Notes: generated by a model not told the origin, from the sequence alone. A stretch of DNA of 25,175 nucleotides from an uncultured Saprospiraceae bacterium (GCA_937967535.1 CALCMV010000242.1:1-25175); one strand, 5' to 3'; positions 8,575-17,268 are shown, numbered from the stretch's first letter. Translations and numbers: made by a program.

Positions 8575-8734
8575 TAAGACTTCCTTCTATGTTTTCCTCA
8601 TAAAAGTATATAGTTTGGTGTTGAGCTTTTATTTTAAATAAAAGTTGTGACTTCGTTTTTAAGTTCCCGTCTCAATATCGAACTATGGAACAAGTATCAA
8701 ATCATTTTTTTAAAAATTGTAAAATCCACATCAG

Positions 8735-8845
8735 ATGCTTATTTTCCTGATTGCTCTCGGAGCATTTCTCGCAGGAGGAGGGTTCATTTTAGCGGCAAAT
8801 TTCTACTCCTACAAAAGTAGAAAACATCAAATTAGAAGGTATTAA
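8735..8845 (+). CDS. 36-residue single-pass membrane peptide
   Basis: ATG 8735 to TAA 8845 encodes a hydrophobic helix (residues 2-23, LIFLIALGAFLAGGGFILAA) followed by a basic tail (YKSRKHQIRRY). This is a good small inner-membrane protein with a positive-inside C-terminus. A purine-rich stretch (GCAGGAGGAGGG) lies inside the gene, not before the start. Support comes from its surroundings: an excellent promoter upstream and a strong terminator at 8992-9028, with no other gene between them. I do not recognise a family. The alternative is that the transcript is a non-coding RNA and the frame is chance. Confidence 0.55.
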   Translation: MLIFLIALGAFLAGGGFILAANFYSYKSRKHQIRRY

Positions 8846-8991
8846 TATTTTTAAGTAAGTAATTCAAAAATATTCATTTCACAAGAAATCCGATATTTAC
8901 TTATTTAAAAGCACTGAAAACCGTCTTATCACATACCCAAATATTGTGAAAAGCTGAAAATAGAACTACGACTTCCTCTAACTTACTTTGT

Positions 8992-9028
8992 AAAAAAATC
9001 CTTTGGTTCGTGACCAAAGGATTTTTTT
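8992..9028. terminator. Rho-independent terminator, both directions
   Basis: AAAAAAATCCTTTGGT (8992-9007) and ACCAAAGGATTTTTTT (9013-9028) form a perfect 16-bp stem with loop TCGTG and end in a T-run on either strand. It can end the small-gene transcript from the left and that of the 870-residue gene (stop at 9143) from the right. Confidence 0.85.
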
Positions 9029-9104
9029 TATGCATATGCGTAAAAAACGCAGAAATTGAACATCAAAACTCTGATAGTCAGTAATTTACAAAACATTGCA
9101 AAAA

Positions 9105-9130
9105 AACTATGAACTATCAACTATGAACTG
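9105..9130. repeat. AACTATG/ATCAACT stutter repeat
   Basis: The word GAACTAT or CAACTAT repeats four times just beyond the 3' end of the 870-residue gene. The same words recur at 17221-17268 after bshC. Confidence 0.55.
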
Positions 9131-9142
9131 TTTCTCGCCCCA

Positions 9143-11755
9143 TCACTCTATATTCACCGTATAATCTTCCACTTCGCCGCTTGTATAAATCGCACAAGCA
9201 TCTCTTGTATAATTTTCTTTTCGCATTTGTACACGCATACGGGTCTGCCCTTCGGCTACTGAAGCAGGAATGTTAATATCTGCCGTCAAAGTATTTTCGC
9301 CATAATTTTCATAAATCATCTCCCCCATATCCAAAAAATCTCCATCGCGCGAAAAATCTATCCACACCCGCCAATAGACTTTATCTGCTTGGTCAGAAAA
9401 TCTAGGTGTCAATGAAAGTGTGTATACCGAATTTCGTAAAATTGTCGTACTCAAATCTGTAAAATCGCCATAGCCGCTATCATTATCCGAAGGGTGATTG
9501 AGCGTATTAAAAATGACCTGACCGATATATTCATTGTCAGAATTTTGTCCGTATGAATCACAATAAAAACAAGGCGCACAATTGCTGCCACAGTCAATTC
9601 CCGTTTCATTTCCGTTTTGAATATTGTCCTCACAATTCGGAATTGCCCTGCCTTTGCACACACAATTTTCATCAAAAACATCGCTCTCGGTCATCGGGTC
9701 ATTATCATCACAAGGCGTACCCGAAATCGGGCAATCTGTACCTGCACAATTGCAATTCCCATCCTCTATATCATTGTATGTCAATGGATTATCATCATCA
9801 CAGAGCGTGCCTGCATATGGGCAGCAAGGCTCACAAAATGTACCGCCACAGTCTACATCTTGCTCATCGCCGTTTTGTAGACCATCATCGCAAGTCACTA
9901 TACCGGGAATGACCAGCAAATAGTCTTCCACCTCACCATATACAAAGCCTGCACAACCGCCGGAAGCATAATTTCCGGCTCGCATCTGCACACGCATTTT
10001 CGTAAATGTATTTGCCAGCGATTCGGGAACGACCACCTCACCAAGCACCTCACTAAGGCTGCTATCTTGAAAAAGCAACTCCTCCGGTCCTGCAAAATTA
10101 CCATCAGAGTCAGCGTCTATCCAAACACTCCAATATTGACTTGTTGAATATGTTATTTTTGGTCTTAATTTAATCTGATAACTTTGACCGAGTTCGACTA
10201 CCGTAAAATGATTCGTAAAAGTAAAATCAGCATACCCTCCATTATTACCTGATAGATTATTGATGGTATTAAAGACCACTCTATCAATATATTCGTAGTT
10301 AGAATTATTTCCATTTGAAATGCAGGCTTGGCAAGGCGGACATTCGCTGCCGCAGTCTATACCTGTTTCCAGCCCATTTTGGATGCCGTCAAAGCAATTA
10401 GTTTCTACAATTACTGTACCCTCACAATTGCAATTCCCATCTTCAATACTAATTGCTGTTTGGGGATCACCATCATCGCAAGGTGTGCCTTCGGGCAGGC
10501 AGCAAGGCACACAATTTCCTCCACAATCTATGCCTGTTTCCGTATCGTTTTGGATGCCGTCATTACAATTAGGATAGAAGCAGGACGCACATTCGCCGCC
10601 ACAATCTACATCTCTTTCATTTTCATTTTGAATACCATTATTACACAAATTATTTATCTCAATATCAAGTGATAATACGTACAATCCATTCAGCATATCT
10701 AATGCTAAAATATTTCCCGAAGGAAAAAAAGGATAAATTTCACGACAGCCAAATGCGCCATTATATGAATCATTTTCATAAGTATCAAAATAAGCGGTGC
10801 GTACTACATTGCCCGCATTATTCATATCAAAAACAACCACACCATCTTCGTAATATGCCACAAAAATATGGTCGCCAAGTATGTATATATTAGACACCAA
10901 ATTGTCGCTATGTGTAGGTGCAAGCAGAGGCGCGTGAAAGGTGCTGACCACAGGTAAGGGCGCATAAAACATTTCTCCGACATATACCAAACCAAGCGAC
11001 TGATAAGCGTCTGCATACACCAAAACTCTCCCCGATTCATCAAGATAACAAGCATTCATTTCCCCTCCAGAATTGGTGTGAAATGTGACATTGGGATTTG
11101 TAAGGTTTTGGAGGTCATAAGCAAACATTTCGCCCGTAGTATGTACGCAATATGCAATGTCATGCTTCACATAAAGTTGTCGTACTTCGCCACGCGGAAG
11201 CGGCACATCTGCCAGCAAAGTCGGCATACTTGGGTCGCTCAAATCAAAGACCAACAAACCATCTGTGCGCGTATTCGTACCCGCCGCGTACATGCGTGCG
11301 CGGGTGTGGTCAATGAAGATATTTTTGCAAGTAGAAAAATGGGTATTATCTTCCGAAATTTTAAAAATTGAAGCATCGGGCAAGGCAGTCATATCAAATA
11401 TCTGCAAGCCTGTATTTCCTTCGCTGGCTACTGCGTAAATATAGCTGCCATAGCGTTTAAAATCACGACTTTCCGACCATTCATCCATAAAAAACTCATC
11501 CAATAGAACAGGATTTTCCGGTGCAGTCACCTCCAAAAAATGAATACCGGAACGCGAACCAAGCACCGCATATTCATTGCCTTGTTCATCCACAAATCCC
11601 CAAAGGTCGTTGTAGAAAGCAGCATCCGTCGGGTTGTGATTCCATTGACCAAGTAAGGTCATATTTTCGGCAGATTGTGCAAGTATTTTATCCTTAAAAA
11701 AAAGGAAAATAATTAGGGAGGAAACGAAAGGAAGAATGTAATTTTTTATGGACAT
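9143..11755 (-). CDS. Choice-of-anchor B protein with five DxxQNGxE cysteine repeats and two GEVED domains
   Basis: An 870-residue exported protein. After a signal peptide ending near ILAQ (residue 27), residues about 33-368 form an LVIVD-like propeller of the choice-of-anchor B type (HFLEVTAPENPVLL, LQIFDMT, LLVFDLSDPSMP). Five repeats of the pattern C-x-x-G/N-IQN-x-x-E-x-x-x-DCG-x-C-x-x-C follow at about 371, 397, 454, 622 and 708. Three CDD...CNCEGT-type repeats are interleaved at about 425, 652 and 681. Two GEVED domains occupy about 488-613 and 742-868; both end in GEVEDY and contain a W-x-VWID-x-x-x-DG calcium-type loop. It ends directly after the second GEVED with no T9SS sorting domain, which is unusual for this class. 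A surface or secreted adhesive or carbohydrate-contact role is inferred only. The acidic loops suggest calcium and the paired cysteines suggest disulfides. Confidence 0.85.
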   Translation of the reverse strand: MSIKNYILPFVSSLIIFLFFKDKILAQSAENMTLLGQWNHNPTDAAFYNDLWGFVDEQGNEYAVLGSRSGIHFLEVTAPENPVLLDEFFMDEWSESRDFKRYGSYIYAVASEGNTGLQIFDMTALPDASIFKISEDNTHFSTCKNIFIDHTRARMYAAGTNTRTDGLLVFDLSDPSMPTLLADVPLPRGEVRQLYVKHDIAYCVHTTGEMFAYDLQNLTNPNVTFHTNSGGEMNACYLDESGRVLVYADAYQSLGLVYVGEMFYAPLPVVSTFHAPLLAPTHSDNLVSNIYILGDHIFVAYYEDGVVVFDMNNAGNVVRTAYFDTYENDSYNGAFGCREIYPFFPSGNILALDMLNGLYVLSLDIEINNLCNNGIQNENERDVDCGGECASCFYPNCNDGIQNDTETGIDCGGNCVPCCLPEGTPCDDGDPQTAISIEDGNCNCEGTVIVETNCFDGIQNGLETGIDCGSECPPCQACISNGNNSNYEYIDRVVFNTINNLSGNNGGYADFTFTNHFTVVELGQSYQIKLRPKITYSTSQYWSVWIDADSDGNFAGPEELLFQDSSLSEVLGEVVVPESLANTFTKMRVQMRAGNYASGGCAGFVYGEVEDYLLVIPGIVTCDDGLQNGDEQDVDCGGTFCEPCCPYAGTLCDDDNPLTYNDIEDGNCNCAGTDCPISGTPCDDNDPMTESDVFDENCVCKGRAIPNCEDNIQNGNETGIDCGSNCAPCFYCDSYGQNSDNEYIGQVIFNTLNHPSDNDSGYGDFTDLSTTILRNSVYTLSLTPRFSDQADKVYWRVWIDFSRDGDFLDMGEMIYENYGENTLTADINIPASVAEGQTRMRVQMRKENYTRDACAIYTSGEVEDYTVNIE

Positions 11756-11847
11756 TTTAATATCAGATTTTATTTTAAAAATCCATTAAAATTATCTCGA
11801 ATATACTGTGTTTTTTTATTATTAAAAATAGAAAATGTGACATGCTT

Positions 11848-11977
11848 AGAGACGAGAGAGGTGAGACGAGAGAGGTGAGAGGTGAGACTAGAGAAGCGAG
11901 AAGCGAGATTTAAGAACATATATACTTCCTCTCGTCTCTCCTCTCTCCTCTCACGTCTCTGTTCTCTCCTCTCTCGT
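11848..11977. repeat. GAGACGAGAG stutter forming a large inverted repeat
   Basis: The left arm (11848-11909) is built from GAGACGAGAG and GTGAGA words. The right arm (about 11929-11977) is built from their complements, CTCTCGTCTC and CTCTCCTCTC. About 20 bases of A/T-rich DNA separate them. It fills the space between the start of the 870-residue gene and the DUF4293 stop codon. Confidence 0.7.
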
Positions 11978-12415
11978 CTACCTCAATCTATCCATTGATT
12001 TGACTAATTTTTCGTCTTTATTAATAAAACGATTGGCTAATGCAGTGAAAATTAAAGCCAAAATCGGTGCTGCCAAACCTATGCTGTAAGTCAATTTTAC
12101 AGTATTAGGCAAGCTGCTAAACTGACCATAAAATAAAGCGATAGCTGCTATGGGCAATGCAATTGCCAATAAAATCACGCCATAGCCGAGTTGCATTTGC
12201 AATTTTCGGTTATTGAATAAAAAAATCGCCGCTAAAGCCAATACACCACCCAAAACTGCCAGCACAGTGAGTGCGATATGGTCTTGAATATCAAAGGTTT
12301 TGTCAGATAAAAAACCTGCATGTTCGGCATTGCTCGAAGCAAAATCTAATCCGAACAGAGAGAAAAATGCCGCCGCAGCAAGCAGCAAAAATATGGTTTG
12401 AATACGTTGAATCAT
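11978..12415 (-). CDS. DUF4293 family four-helix membrane protein
   Basis: The 145-residue protein has four hydrophobic segments, at about 7-24, 46-66, 78-98 and 108-128. It matches the Bacteroidota-specific DUF4293 pattern: the MIQRIQT start, NRKLQ after the second helix, and the closing ANRFINKDEKLVKSMDRLR. No function is established. The start is fixed by the conserved MIQRIQ. It ends in the GAGACGAGAG repeat arm. A MITE copy lies about 70 bp upstream of its start and could sit within its control region. Both this gene and the next on the minus strand point the same way, but the repeat between them argues against a tight operon. Confidence 0.85.
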   Translation of the reverse strand: MIQRIQTIFLLLAAAAFFSLFGLDFASSNAEHAGFLSDKTFDIQDHIALTVLAVLGGVLALAAIFLFNNRKLQMQLGYGVILLAIALPIAAIALFYGQFSSLPNTVKLTYSIGLAAPILALIFTALANRFINKDEKLVKSMDRLR

Positions 12416-12486
12416 TATTGTATAGGAATGTGAAAAACCTAGAGTAAATCCCTGAATTTTCCTCTAAGCACTAATTTTTTGAAACC

Positions 12487-12632
12487 GACTACCCGTTTAA
12501 GTTTGCTTGCGGGATAGTACTCGTCTGACGAAGTTTTTGTGAAATGTAGTGATTTGTCTCATAAAATATTCGCATTGAATAAAGGGATTCGTCTGACGAG
12601 TATTCGCTTTAAGCAAAGTTAAATGGCTAGCC
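12487..12632 (-). mobile_element. 146-bp MITE, copy A, with 8-bp target-site duplication
   Basis: The element runs from GACTACCC to GGCTAGCC and is flanked by exact TTGAAACC copies at 12479-12486 and 12633-12640. It matches the reverse complement of 18076-18222 with only about four differences (one indel). It contains two TCGTCTGACGA palindromes in opposite wider contexts (about 12520 and 12589), and its outer about 20 bp are imperfect inverted repeats. There is no gene inside. The strand given is relative to copy B. Confidence 0.9.
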
Positions 12633-12640
12633 TTGAAACC

Positions 12641-12969
12641 AATATCTTGTCGATAAATTTGCAATGTTGCTTATCCCTCCGAAGAAGGCTTAAATTTGAG
12701 TTTAAACTCTCCCGACAACTGTACGGGATAAACTTAAACTTATTCTTAAACTTTACTTAGCTTTTTCGTGCCTTGTTTTTATTTTTAATTTGATGCAAAA
12801 TTAATTTTTTATAGGTAAATCACAAAGAAAAAACACTTGCCGAATAGACGATTTGAAAAATCGTTTTACGTTTCTAATCAAAAAATTATAAATTTCGTGA
12901 GTAAATAAATAATTTCACATTGAATATAGAATTAATCTCTCGTCCAAAATTTATTCAGGAAAATTGCCA
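12641..12969. other. Intergenic region upstream of the XdhC-family gene
   Basis: It contains an imperfect palindrome at about 12683-12751 (AGTTTAAACTCTCCCG against CGGGATAAACTTAAACT) and an A/T-rich stretch. A small hairpin, CGATTT-GAA-AAATCG (12849-12863) followed by TTTTACG, recurs almost unchanged just before bshC. No coding frame is convincing. Confidence 0.45.
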
Positions 12970-14061
12970 ATGAAAGAAATTAGAAAAATAATAGCTGATT
13001 ATGATGCGCTTGATCATAGTCGGGAGAGAGTTGCTTTGGCATCGGTGGTCAATGTCGAGGAATCTTCCTACCGCCGCATCGGGGCGCGGATGTTGGTGCG
13101 AAGTGACGGCATCTGGACGGGTGGAATTAGCGGCGGTTGTCTGGAAGGGGATGCGCTGAAACATTCGCAAATGGCGATTTTCAAAAATACACCTTCCCGC
13201 GTGGTGTACGATACGATGGATGACGACCAAAACCAAATCGGTGTGGGCTTGGGCTGCAATGGACGCATAGAAGTGTTGTTTACGCCCATCAATCCGGCAG
13301 ATGCGAATAACGAACTGGAACAATTGCGAAAAGTGGCAGCACTCGACCATCCTTCGATGATAGTGAAGGTGATTGATGCAGAAAATAAACAATTGTTGGG
13401 GAAAAGTTATTTAGTTGATAGTGATTCCGAAAATATTGATTTACAAGAAATTAAACAAAGTGATTTGCAACAATGGATTAGCGAAACGAAAGCCAGACGC
13501 AAACCACGTATTGTAGAATCCCTTACAGATTCGGGCGAAGTATTGAAATTGCTCATCGAATTTATCAAGCCCGAAACGCGCCTCATTATCGTTGGTTATA
13601 ATTATGATGTCAATGCTTTTGCGGGGATTGCACAGGAATTGGGTTGGGAAATTCATGTCGTTGGGAGAGCAAAAAAATTGTCTAAATCACTGTTTAATTT
13701 GGCGGCAAAAGTCCTTGAATTTGAACAAGCCGATACCATAGAAGTCCATGATTATACGGCAGTGGTATTGATGTCGCACGATTATAATTGGGATAAAATG
13801 TTGTTGCCTGTTTTCCTTAAAAAAAATCCGGCATACATTGGGATGTTGGGTCCGAAAAAGCGTATGCAAAAAATGCAAGCCGAACTGCCCGACCTCGACC
13901 TCGACAATCTGGTGAATTTTCACAGTCCGACAGGCTTGGATATTGGTGCAGAATCGCCGGAAGAAATTGCGCTGGCAATTGCTTCGGAAATCGTAGCAAC
14001 TTTCAGAGGACGCGGCGGTGCTTCACTCAAATTCAGAAAGGGAACAATACATGAGAGATAA
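12970..14061 (+). CDS. XdhC/CoxI family protein (molybdenum cofactor maturation)
   Basis: XdhC-family proteins bind molybdenum cofactor and help its sulfuration and insertion into xanthine dehydrogenase-like enzymes. The 363-residue product has both expected parts. The N-terminal XdhC/CoxI domain carries SYRRIGARMLV (33-43) and GISGGCLEGD (52-61), with the cysteine probably important for cofactor handling. The C-terminal Rossmann-like domain begins at RLIIVGYNYD and includes YIGMLGPKKR and a GLDIGAESPEEIALAIASEI motif close to the end. The second domain usually has a G-x-G-x-x dinucleotide loop, which here reads VGYNYDVNAFAG. ATG 12970 is preferred over TTG 12964. moaA follows 30 bp later, supporting a shared cofactor role. 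No xanthine dehydrogenase subunits are visible in the window. Confidence 0.9.
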   Translation: MKEIRKIIADYDALDHSRERVALASVVNVEESSYRRIGARMLVRSDGIWTGGISGGCLEGDALKHSQMAIFKNTPSRVVYDTMDDDQNQIGVGLGCNGRIEVLFTPINPADANNELEQLRKVAALDHPSMIVKVIDAENKQLLGKSYLVDSDSENIDLQEIKQSDLQQWISETKARRKPRIVESLTDSGEVLKLLIEFIKPETRLIIVGYNYDVNAFAGIAQELGWEIHVVGRAKKLSKSLFNLAAKVLEFEQADTIEVHDYTAVVLMSHDYNWDKMLLPVFLKKNPAYIGMLGPKKRMQKMQAELPDLDLDNLVNFHSPTGLDIGAESPEEIALAIASEIVATFRGRGGASLKFRKGTIHER

Positions 14062-14091
14062 TGGTTAATGTGTATTTTTAGAATAAATTTT

Positions 14092-15120
14092 ATGAACGAA
14101 TCTAATGTGGCGCGAACAGAAAGTGTGCCGATGCTACTTGATAATCATGGCAGAATGATAGATTATCTGCGCCTCGCGGTGACGGATAAGTGCAATTTAC
14201 GCTGCTTCTACTGTATGCCGGAGGAGGGGATTAAATTTGTCAAGAAGGCTGAATTATTGTCGTATGAGGAGTTGCTGCGAATCATTCGGATGTTGGCGAA
14301 AAATGGTCTTCGCAAGGTGCGAATTACGGGCGGCGAGCCGTTTTTGCGGAAAGATTTGATGTATTTTTTGCGTGAATTGGTGGCGATACAAGGCATTGAT
14401 AAAGTGGCAGTTACGACCAACGGGACGCTTACTTTGCCTCATTTGGATGAGTTGTTGGATTTGGGGGTTCGCTCTTTCAATCTGAGTATTGACAGCCTCG
14501 ACCCACAGCGATTTTATGACATTACGCGGCGTGATTATTTTGAGCAGGTTTGGGCATGTTATAAGGCAATGCGTGAACGCGATATTGACCTGAGATTGAA
14601 CGCCGTAGTGATGGCAGAGCAGAATATTGAGGATATTATTCCGATGGTAAAATTGGGTGAAAAACATCAGGTCGCTGTCCGTTTTATCGAAGAAATGCCC
14701 TTCAATGGTACGGGCATGCACTACGATAAATTGGAATGGAATTACCGAAAAATACTCGCGCACATACAAGCCCGATTTCCCAAAATTAATAAATTAAAAG
14801 ACCCGAAAAATTCTACATCGTTTAATTATCAAGTCGAAGGATTTGTGGGAACTTTCGGAATTATTCCCGCTTTTACGCGCTCCTTTTGTGGCACTTGCAA
14901 TCGCCTTCGCATGACACCACAAGGCATGATTAAAACCTGCCTCTACGATGACGGCGTATTTAATCTGCGCGATTTGCTACGCGCCGGAGCTACTGATAAT
15001 GAGTTACTTACAGCTATTCAACAGGCAATCAACCATCGCGCAAAAGATGGTTTTGAAGCCGAAGCAAGGCGCAAAGGACAGGCTTCGGTATCCGAATCAA
15101 TGGCTACGATTGGAGGATAA
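14092..15120 (+). CDS. moaA: GTP 3',8-cyclase MoaA
   Basis: MoaA is the radical SAM enzyme that, with MoaC, turns GTP into cyclic pyranopterin monophosphate in the first step of molybdenum cofactor synthesis. From ATG 14092 it has 342 residues. The first 4Fe-4S cluster motif is Cys34-x3-Cys38-x2-Cys41 (CNLRCFYC), then RITGGEPFLRKDL. The second cluster motif is Cys266-x2-Cys269-x13-Cys283 (CGTCNRLR...TC). It ends with the double glycine MATIGG needed for activity. An ATG eight codons upstream (14068) is also in frame but lies only 6 bp after the XdhC-family stop. Probably co-transcribed with that gene; other moa genes are not in the window. Confidence 0.96.
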   Translation: MNESNVARTESVPMLLDNHGRMIDYLRLAVTDKCNLRCFYCMPEEGIKFVKKAELLSYEELLRIIRMLAKNGLRKVRITGGEPFLRKDLMYFLRELVAIQGIDKVAVTTNGTLTLPHLDELLDLGVRSFNLSIDSLDPQRFYDITRRDYFEQVWACYKAMRERDIDLRLNAVVMAEQNIEDIIPMVKLGEKHQVAVRFIEEMPFNGTGMHYDKLEWNYRKILAHIQARFPKINKLKDPKNSTSFNYQVEGFVGTFGIIPAFTRSFCGTCNRLRMTPQGMIKTCLYDDGVFNLRDLLRAGATDNELLTAIQQAINHRAKDGFEAEARRKGQASVSESMATIGG

Positions 15121-15150
15121 CGAAACGCAATAAATTGAAGAAAATCTAAT

Positions 15151-15287
15151 AATGTCTTCGCCAAATTATGAATTATGAATGACAAATCAATTTAAATTTA
15201 ACTTTGTTTTTTACTGATAATTAATAAATTAAATATTTTTTATTATTGAAATTTTTCATTCAAAATTCATAATTTGCCGAACACATT
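15151..15287. repeat. 137-bp inverted repeat of the AATGTCTTCGCC family
   Basis: The 32-bp arms at 15151-15182 and 15256-15287 are complementary at about 29 of 32 positions, around an A/T-rich centre. The arm begins AATGTCTTCGCCAAATTATG. The same beginning recurs at 19460 and, in part, in the 89-bp tandem units there, so this is a dispersed family. I found no target duplication. Confidence 0.7.
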
Positions 15288-15417
15288 GTTATAGGTAAAT
15301 AAGTTGGTGGACTGAACTAAGCGACACTTTCATTTTCGTAATTCACTGAAAATGAATTAATTATTGAACTTGAACTTGACACTTGAATTTGTACTTGCAC
15401 TTACTTAGCACTTGTGA

Positions 15418-15458
15418 AGACAAAACATATTTTGCCCAATTTAAGGTGTGTTTTGTCT
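15418..15458 (+). terminator. Hairpin upstream of bshC
   Basis: AGACAAAACA (15418-15427) pairs perfectly with TGTTTTGTCT (15449-15458) around a 21-base loop and is followed by CTTTTCTT. It could terminate transcription coming from moaA 300 bp upstream. The large loop and broken T-tract make this uncertain. The gap on either side of it (15288-15544) otherwise holds only A/T-rich DNA and ACTTG stutters. Confidence 0.4.
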
Positions 15459-15544
15459 CTTTTCTTACAATTTTTTCTTAAAAAAAACATTTCTCCTTTT
15501 AAAATAGTAATTTCGTGTGCGATTTAAAAAAATCGTTTTACGAT

Positions 15545-17134
15545 ATGCAAATTACTAAATTAACATACGACCAAGTACCTCAATTTTCGGCGCGAGACAG
15601 GGCTTACGTGCAGGATGCAGAGGCATTGCGACCTTTTTACGAATATCCTGTTTCGATAGAAAGTTTTAAAAAAATTATTGAGCATAAAAAAACGTATAAA
15701 AACAGAAAATCACTCGTAAATATACTTAAAAAACAATATCAACACATTAATACCGGCGATAAAGTCACTGCGAATATTGAGGCTTTAAATTCCGAAAATA
15801 CTTTTACAGTCATTACCGGACACCAACCCTCTTTGGCTACCGGACCGCTTTATTTTATTTACAAAATTATTTCTACCATCAATCTTGCCGAACAACTCGC
15901 AAGCCATTATCCTGATTATAATTTTATACCTTTATATTGGATGGGCAGCGAAGACCATGATTTTGCAGAAATCAATCATTTTAATTTATTCGGCAAAACG
16001 CTGACTTGGGAAAATGACGAGCAAGGTTCGGTTGGAAAAATGTCTACACGAAATATTGTCCCCGTACTCGACGAGCTAAAAACACTAGTCGGTGACTCGG
16101 AAAATGCCCAAAAAATATTTGACCTGATGCACCGCGCCTACGCAAAAAATGAAACATTGGACGAAGCGACTTTTTATCTTGCCAATGAATTATTTAAGCA
16201 ATACGGCTTAGTGGTTTTTATTACAAGCAGCCGCGAAGCCAAGCAATTATTTGTTGATTATATATTAAAGGAAATTCTCGGAAAGACATCCTATCCAATT
16301 GTCAATCAAACAATTAGCAACTTAGAGAAAGTCGGATTTAAAGCACAGGCAAGCCCCCGAAAAATCAATTTTTTCTACATGCGTGAGGGCATACGCGAGC
16401 GCATTGTACACCAAGATAATACCTATAAAGTACTGAATACGGATTACACATTCTCCGAAAAAGAAATAACACAAGAAGTGCGTCAATACCCCGAAAGATT
16501 TAGCCCGAATGTGATTATGCGACCACTCTATCAGGAGGTTTTATTTCCGAATTTGGCATATATAGGCGGCGGCGGTGAGATAGCTTATTGGCTGGAACGC
16601 AAGGCACAATTTGAGCATTTTGAAGTGCCTTTTCCTATCTTGGTGCGGCGGGCTTCGGTGATGTGGCTTGATGCAGGGCAAAGCAAAAAATTGAACCAAT
16701 TGGGGCTGAATGTAGCAGAGATTTTTGAGGAAGAAAATACCTTAATTAAGCATTTTGTACAAAAAAATACTACACAAAAATTGGATTTGAGCGAAGCCAA
16801 AAAACAACTAAAGGAATTGTACGACAATGTTTTGCTACAAGCTAAAAATATAGATAATTCGCTCGAAAAGAGTATATTGGGCGAGCAAACAAAAGCCCTT
16901 AAAAGCCTCGACCAAGTCGAACAAAAACTCCTTCGTGCCGAAAAACGCCAACATGAAACCGCCACCAAGCGAATTACAGGTTTGAAAGAAAAACTCTTTC
17001 CCAATCGCGGTTTGCAAGAGCGAAAAGATAATTTTATGGCATTTTACCTGAAGTACGGAGATGATTTTATAGGCACTTTGAAAGAACATATTAACGTTTT
17101 AGATAAACAAATGATTGTTGTGAGTGAATTTTGA
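15545..17134 (+). CDS. bshC: Bacillithiol biosynthesis cysteine-adding enzyme BshC
   Basis: BshC attaches cysteine to glucosaminyl-malate, the last step in making the thiol bacillithiol in the cytoplasm. The 529-residue product is of usual length and shows the family's signatures: TGHQPSLATGPLYFIYK early, YWMGSEDHDFAEINHF at about 140, PRKINFFY, IMRPLYQEVLFPNLAYIGGG with GEIAYWLE at about 350, and a long helical C-terminal region (about 400-500) forming the coiled-coil arm. The frame runs back to GTG 15515, but the ten extra codons fall in a CGATTT hairpin and ATG 15545 gives the expected MQITKL start. A TAATTTCG sequence just upstream is one base off the -7 consensus. bshA and bshB are not in the window. 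It is followed by GAGTAAAT repeats. Confidence 0.95.
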   Translation: MQITKLTYDQVPQFSARDRAYVQDAEALRPFYEYPVSIESFKKIIEHKKTYKNRKSLVNILKKQYQHINTGDKVTANIEALNSENTFTVITGHQPSLATGPLYFIYKIISTINLAEQLASHYPDYNFIPLYWMGSEDHDFAEINHFNLFGKTLTWENDEQGSVGKMSTRNIVPVLDELKTLVGDSENAQKIFDLMHRAYAKNETLDEATFYLANELFKQYGLVVFITSSREAKQLFVDYILKEILGKTSYPIVNQTISNLEKVGFKAQASPRKINFFYMREGIRERIVHQDNTYKVLNTDYTFSEKEITQEVRQYPERFSPNVIMRPLYQEVLFPNLAYIGGGGEIAYWLERKAQFEHFEVPFPILVRRASVMWLDAGQSKKLNQLGLNVAEIFEEENTLIKHFVQKNTTQKLDLSEAKKQLKELYDNVLLQAKNIDNSLEKSILGEQTKALKSLDQVEQKLLRAEKRQHETATKRITGLKEKLFPNRGLQERKDNFMAFYLKYGDDFIGTLKEHINVLDKQMIVVSEF

Positions 17135-17136
17135 AT

Positions 17137-17268
17137 TTTGAATGAGTAAATGAGTAAATGAGTAAATGAGTGAATGAGTAAATGAGTAAATGAGTAAATT
17201 TTGAATGAATGAATGAATGAATGAACTATGAACTATGAACTTGCAACTATGAACTAAGAACTATGAAC
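17137..17268. repeat. GAGTAAAT, GAAT and GAACTAT tandem stutters after bshC
   Basis: The 8-bp word GAGTAAAT (variant GAGTGAAT) repeats about seven times from 17143, followed by GAAT repeats at about 17203-17224 and GAACTAT words to 17268. This begins right after the bshC stop codon. It is non-coding. Confidence 0.75.

Noticed and set aside
14068..14091. Upstream start of moaA
   Set aside because: The eight added residues have no family counterpart I recall, and starting at 14092 gives a normal MoaA N-terminus. Not excluded.
14254..14769. Minus-strand 171-codon frame inside moaA
   Set aside because: moaA is certain from its two cluster motifs; the antisense frame shows no family pattern.
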